38,451 nucleotides of DNA from Phormidium tenue FACHB-886. Lineage in GTDB: Bacteria > Cyanobacteriota > Cyanobacteriia > Elainellales > Elainellaceae. The position numbers and the translations under genes were made by a program. Below the pieces are notes generated by a model that saw nothing but the letters and a program-made list of their open reading frames with translations, did no database searches and had not been told where the DNA came from. Numbering within the stretch: the first letter of the stretch is position 1; each line of letters begins with the position of its first letter. The DNA lies in the NCBI RefSeq assembly GCF_014764505.1, contig NZ_JACXWX010000043.1, positions 1 to 38,451 on the forward strand, in the 5' to 3' direction. Shown here one piece after another: positions 34,563 to 38,451 of the stretch.

Positions 34563-36353
34563 CTATGTTGCTAATCCTGCTGATCCGGTTTTCATTAGCT
34601 GTGAGAATCGAGAGCCAGCATCCTTCACTAAGACCTGACGATCGCCATATTCCGCCACTTTTCCATTTTCTAGAATCAAAATTTGATCAACTCGCTGAAT
34701 TGTGGATAATCGATGAGCAATAATAATTCCGGTGCGGTTCTGTAAGAGCCGATCGATCGATCGTTCAATTAATTTCTCAGTCATTGGATCGAGCCGAGAA
34801 GAGGCTTCATCGAGAATGATCAGCCCTGGATTTTTGAGAAACACGCGGGCAAATGCTAATAGCTGCGCTTGTCCTGCTGAAAGTCCAACACCATTTGATC
34901 CGAGTTGAGTATCTAACCCGTTGGGTAATGAGCAGAACCATTCAATTAACTCCAGATGATTCAAGGTTTTCAAAATTTCAGTATCTGGAATTCGCTCATC
35001 AAAAAATGTCAAATTATCTCGAACAGTGGCTTGAAATAACTGCACATCTTGAGTCACCAATCCACCCCGCTGTCGTAGCAGTGCAAGCGGAGTCTGATCG
35101 ATCGGAACATCCCCCACCCGAAGCTCACCAGATTGGGCGTCATAAAGCCGCAAAAGTAAGCGGGCGATTGTACTTTTGCCGCTACCCGTGTGTCCAAGCA
35201 GCCCGAGGGTTTGTCCTGCTGGTAAGTAGAGTGAGATGTTTTGCAGCGTTTGAGTGATAGAAGCTGACGAAGTTGAACCTTCTTCGCAACTCCACTGCTT
35301 TACCTCCTTATAACTAAAGCAAACATTGTTAAACAATACAGACAACGCTCCTGCTGGCAGATAAGAATGACCTGCATCTTTTAACTGCGATCGCACATTC
35401 AACAACTCTCGAATTCGATGAATACTCGCTTCAACTTGTTGCAGTTCTTCCAATTCTTCGCGGATGCGTTCAATCGGTTGACTCAAGAGGTTCGTATAAT
35501 GGAAGATTAAATAAGCAGTACCGATAGTGATAGCGTTTTGATTCCAGAGGTAAGCCGAAACGGCAAGGGCGATCGCGTTACCAACAGTAAATAGTCCTAC
35601 ACTGCTAGACCAGAGAATCGTACTTGCAAATCTAGCTTTTTGATAAATGGGCAACCAACGTTGTAGGATTTCGTGAAAACGGTGCATAACATAGCTAACA
35701 GCTCCATTTGCGCGAAGGTCTTCGCGCCCTGCTAAATGTTCACCTAAAAAGCCAAAAAACTCAGCACTCATTTGACGATAGGCTGCCCAAGGAGCGATCG
35801 CGAAGGACTGTAACCCTAACAAGAGTGATAGTGCGATGAGTGAGAATAAAGTTAGACTTGCACCTGCCAACACATTTTCAGCAAATAAGATGATGAGAAT
35901 CCCCAGCAATAAAACACCATTGCCTAAAACATGAATGACAAGCTGAGAAAAGAAACGAGACAGCAAATTGACATCTCCATCAACTCGCTCCAACAGTTCT
36001 CCAGGCGTGTGCGACTTATGAAAAGAAAGATCTAGATTTAAACAATGTTTGGCTAAATCGAGCCTTAGGCTATTGGTAGCAATCCAGGCGACTGTTTCAC
36101 CCAGGTAAGTTGCTGTGATCGTTAGAATTTGCGTTAGTAAAGCTACACCAACAAAGGAAATTCCGGCACTGGATAGTTGTTGTGGCGAACCACCTGATAC
36201 AGCAGTATCAATGAAGTAACCCAAAATTTGAGGATTAAGAATTTGCAAGCCAATGCTACTAAGCAGAACGATCGCTAACCCAATCACTTGGCTCTGCTGT
36301 GGCTTGAGGTAGCGTGCCAGAAGGGAAGTAAATTGCTTAAGGGGAACTCGCAT
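34563..36353 (-). CDS. ABC half-exporter with canonical Walker B
   Basis: A 596-residue half-transporter: permease domain (about 1-310) and ATPase domain (about 340-596). Walker A is GHTGSGKST, Walker B LIILDEASSRLD has the catalytic Glu (Glu516), and the H-loop is IIAHRLST. The signature is LSAGQAQLL, with Ala for the first Gly. With the partner at 32016-33899 this gives one consensus and one degenerate ATP site, as in heterodimeric exporters. It is followed by the truncated MFS gene after 33 bp and preceded by DUF1636 at a distance of 117 bp. Confidence 0.92.
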   Translation of the reverse strand: MRVPLKQFTSLLARYLKPQQSQVIGLAIVLLSSIGLQILNPQILGYFIDTAVSGGSPQQLSSAGISFVGVALLTQILTITATYLGETVAWIATNSLRLDLAKHCLNLDLSFHKSHTPGELLERVDGDVNLLSRFFSQLVIHVLGNGVLLLGILIILFAENVLAGASLTLFSLIALSLLLGLQSFAIAPWAAYRQMSAEFFGFLGEHLAGREDLRANGAVSYVMHRFHEILQRWLPIYQKARFASTILWSSSVGLFTVGNAIALAVSAYLWNQNAITIGTAYLIFHYTNLLSQPIERIREELEELQQVEASIHRIRELLNVRSQLKDAGHSYLPAGALSVLFNNVCFSYKEVKQWSCEEGSTSSASITQTLQNISLYLPAGQTLGLLGHTGSGKSTIARLLLRLYDAQSGELRVGDVPIDQTPLALLRQRGGLVTQDVQLFQATVRDNLTFFDERIPDTEILKTLNHLELIEWFCSLPNGLDTQLGSNGVGLSAGQAQLLAFARVFLKNPGLIILDEASSRLDPMTEKLIERSIDRLLQNRTGIIIAHRLSTIQRVDQILILENGKVAEYGDRQVLVKDAGSRFSQLMKTGSAGLAT

Positions 36354-36470
36354 GAAGCATTCGCTCAGGATACAAGCTCAAGATACAAGCGTGAATACGA
36401 TCAAGGGCAGAATTGAACACTTAATCGAAGAATCATCATTGCAATTTAAAATCAAGCTCACGCACTAACC

Positions 36471-36851
36471 TTAAATAACAGGGGGAATTCTTACCAACAA
36501 CCGCGATCGTAGTTCTCCTGGCATTTTAGGCGGCTTGACATAACCATCTACACTCTTGAGGTAGAGTTCGCTAAATTGCTGTAACTCAGCAATACTGTCA
36601 GTATGGCTTAGATCGACAAAGTGATAAGTATATTTTTCAGGGCAAGAGAATGTGACAGAACAGGGACGATCGCACGTCCATAAGCACCCTACTGCTTGAA
36701 CGGTTAGTTCATTATGTTCAGATTGATGCTGATGCAAGGTTTGCAATTGTTTAAGTAACAGAACTCCCTCTGTAATGGTGTCTTCAGGGACATCATCATG
36801 AGCGATCGTGGTACTACAAGATTTACAAATCAATAGCGTATGCTTTGTCAT
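36471..36851 (-). CDS. DUF1636 ferredoxin-like metal-binding protein
   Basis: A 126-residue DUF1636 protein. Cysteines sit as ICKSC near the N-terminus and GCLWTCDRPCSVTFSC in the middle, consistent with a thioredoxin-fold [2Fe-2S] ferredoxin-like site; the biochemical role is not established. Its ATG overlaps the TGA of the binding-protein gene (ATGA), indicating translational coupling. Members often sit beside metal-uptake genes, which fits this operon. One idea is reduction or release of iron from a siderophore (inference). Confidence 0.85.
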   Translation of the reverse strand: MTKHTLLICKSCSTTIAHDDVPEDTITEGVLLLKQLQTLHQHQSEHNELTVQAVGCLWTCDRPCSVTFSCPEKYTYHFVDLSHTDSIAELQQFSELYLKSVDGYVKPPKMPGELRSRLLVRIPPVI

Positions 36852-37870
36852 AATTGAGGTGACTCAATAAGATATTTGAACAGATCATCAACAACTAAAT
36901 TAGCAGCGATCGTTCCACTACCAATCCAATAGCTAGAAACTTGATAAATTTTATTCTGTTGTATGGCTTTCAACTCCTGCCAAAGCGGATCAGACTTTAG
37001 TTCTGCTAGCTTTCGCTGAGCTTGTTGGTTAGCTTCAGCAGTGTTTTCACCTGTCCAAGTAAACATCACATCTCCATCTGCTTGATGCAGTAGTTCGCGG
37101 CTAATCGATGTTTGAATTTCGTTATCAAATCGTTTCTTCGCATCCGATGCAGAAATGTTTTGCGCTTCAGGACGCGGCAATCCAGCATCTTGTAAAACTG
37201 TTCCACAGAAAGAGTCTTTTAAGTAGATATTAATCTGTTCTGGATAGATGCGAATAACAGAAACTTTAGTCTGCTGCAACCGATCGCCCATTTTTTGCTT
37301 AAATTCATCCAATCGCTTGTAGTAATCATTCATCACTTGTTCGGCAATATCTGTCTTCTGAAGCATTTGGGCAACACTCATAAAGACATCTTTCCACTGC
37401 CCACTGTGTTCAAGTCCAAACAGGATGGTAGGTGCGATTTGCGAAGATTGAGAGTAGATTGTTTGGTAGTAATCACCTCCTACGATTAAATCGGGTCGCA
37501 GCGCCAAAATTCTTTCAAAACTCGGTTCGCCTGCATTACCAATGTCTGCAATTTCCGTTAAATCCTGTTTTAAGTGGGATGCAAATGAATCTGAGAGCGT
37601 TGCACCGATCGGTTTAATGCCCAACGAGAAAAGGTACTCTAAAGAAGTGGAATCTAACGCCACCACACGTTTGGGCTGAAGGGGGACACAGCTTTCTCCA
37701 GCGGCATGTTGTACAACTCTGCAATCACTGGAGCGATCGGCTGTTGTAGGAGTTGCATTGGAATGAGATGGATTGGAGTTAGAGGAAACACCGTTGCAAG
37801 CAGCAATCAGGGCAACTGTCAGAACCATCATTAACCCAAAACGAAGGTGACGATAGATTTTATGAAGCAT
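36848..37870 (-). CDS. iron-siderophore-type ABC substrate-binding lipoprotein (FecB/FepB-like)
   Basis: A 340-residue periplasmic binding protein of the helical-backbone type. It has a signal peptide with lipobox LIAAC (Cys25), a Ser/Asn-rich linker, then RVVALDSTSLEYLFSLGIKPIGA, IADIGNAGEPSFERILALRPDLIVGG and the C-terminal WQELKAIQQNKIYQVSSYWIGSG, marks of ferric-siderophore or cobalamin binding proteins. No FecCDE permease or ATPase follows; it heads a run with DUF1636 and exporter genes. No convincing Fur box is visible upstream; a 9-bp inverted repeat (AAAATGTGA at 37887, TCACATTTT at 37941) is the only element. The substrate is probably a ferric chelate. Confidence 0.88.
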   Translation of the reverse strand: MLHKIYRHLRFGLMMVLTVALIAACNGVSSNSNPSHSNATPTTADRSSDCRVVQHAAGESCVPLQPKRVVALDSTSLEYLFSLGIKPIGATLSDSFASHLKQDLTEIADIGNAGEPSFERILALRPDLIVGGDYYQTIYSQSSQIAPTILFGLEHSGQWKDVFMSVAQMLQKTDIAEQVMNDYYKRLDEFKQKMGDRLQQTKVSVIRIYPEQINIYLKDSFCGTVLQDAGLPRPEAQNISASDAKKRFDNEIQTSISRELLHQADGDVMFTWTGENTAEANQQAQRKLAELKSDPLWQELKAIQQNKIYQVSSYWIGSGTIAANLVVDDLFKYLIESPQL

Positions 37871-38451
37871 GACGATTCTACAAATTAAAATGTGATAGCA
37901 AGTGAACCAATGACGGTAAAGGGATCACCCTATCCATTAGTCACATTTTTCTTAACGATCTGAGCGAGAGCCAGAAATATTGTGAGATTTGAAATAGAGC
38001 GGATTTAGAAGAAAGAGGATCGATTGCTGAGGGAAGAAGATTTTAACAGAAGTAGACAAATAAGGAGAAGGAAAGTTTCAGAGGGTAAAGCGAGATGAAC
38101 AAGAGCAACGATTGCGACACAAATTTTTGAAGCTGCTTAACGAAGCTGAGATTGATGTATAGTGGGTGGTTAAGCGAGTAGAGCGGACAAAAAGGAAATA
38201 AAAGTAAACAAAGGCTAAAGTATCTGCTTAGATATAATTATATACTATTAATATCCAGATAAAGTCACTTTTGCGTTCTTGTGTAAGTGAAAGAGATAAG
38301 GAAGCAAAAGTAAACGAACAGAGAAGAATCGAGTATATTTCGTGAAGTACTAGGATTGAGTTAGAGAGCTAGTTTCATCTGTATTTGATGAAATAGGGAT
38401 GAAATTTTTGTGTTTAGGTGACGTGGTAGAGAGTAGAGAGTGCGGGTGATT
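37871..38451. other. 581-bp non-coding right end
   Basis: Purine-rich on the plus strand, with no ORF I can support. It should include the promoter of the iron operon. A short stop-bounded frame at 38088-38161 (KRDEQEQRLRHKFLKLLNEAEIDV) resembles the coiled tail of Uma2-type endonuclease-fold proteins, but is too short to call. Confidence 0.3.

Noticed and set aside
38088-38161. Tail resembling Uma2-family endonuclease proteins
   Set aside because: Only about 24 residues, coiled-coil-like and low in information; no start codon or upstream domain.

Overview
The window looks like accessory chromosome of a filamentous-type cyanobacterium (Leptolyngbya/Oscillatoriales-like; this is an inference). 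The evidence is the many HIP1 octamers (GCGATCGC and variants), an SphX-type PstS, a STAND NTPase with the N-terminal HTH typical of cyanobacterial vMAP proteins, and IS701, IS4, IS630, IS1, IS3 and IS6 relics of the kind common in cyanobacteria. I saw no rRNA, tRNA or CRISPR array.

Layout. 1-620: end of an IS630 transposase and a uridine-kinase remnant. 615-6619 (minus): a pst-type operon, pstS-pstC-pstA-pstB, then a PPK2 polyphosphate kinase and a lone sulfate-binding lipoprotein. 6955-8295: IS6 and IS701 relics. 8339-10837: a three-GAF NarL-type histidine kinase. 10983-11674: a fused IS4/IS5-type wreck. 11757-13591 (minus): a beta-carbonic anhydrase and an orphan sulfonate/nitrate-type binding lipoprotein. 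14045-15008: a nearly whole but decayed IS6-like element. 15123-19038: a patchwork of a PrsW-type membrane protease, an RND-pump pseudogene, a SnoaL-like gene bracketed by 46-bp imperfect direct repeats, a filamentous-haemagglutinin fragment and an FAD monooxygenase. 19685-23266: a 1193-residue NB-ARC protein with 14 WD40 repeats. 23306-25836: PPIase and IS1 fragments, a divergent PadR/monooxygenase pair with clear operator palindromes, and a nested stack of IS3 and IS6 relics. 26115-31735 (plus): a sulfur-scavenging operon (OsmC, acyl-CoA-dehydrogenase-like monooxygenase, SsuB/A/C-type ABC transporter, TetR regulator). 32016-37870 (minus): an iron/siderophore-type operon (FecB-like lipoprotein, DUF1636 ferredoxin-like protein, two ABC half-exporters with a truncated MFS gene between them).

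How the genes fit together. Three nutrient themes recur: phosphate (pst plus PPK2), sulfur (sulfate and sulfonate binding proteins, flavin monooxygenase, OsmC) and iron. The most useful regulatory signal is a motif, CTAYCGATTTACCGTA, found about 200 bp upstream of both the orphan sulfonate-type binding protein (13591, minus) and the OsmC operon (26115, plus). The two sites are identical at 20 of 21 positions, and an 11-bp core also lies upstream of pstS. This suggests one regulator ties scattered nutrient-scavenging genes together. The remainder is a graveyard of mobile elements and half-deleted genes, so much of the window has been repeatedly rearranged.
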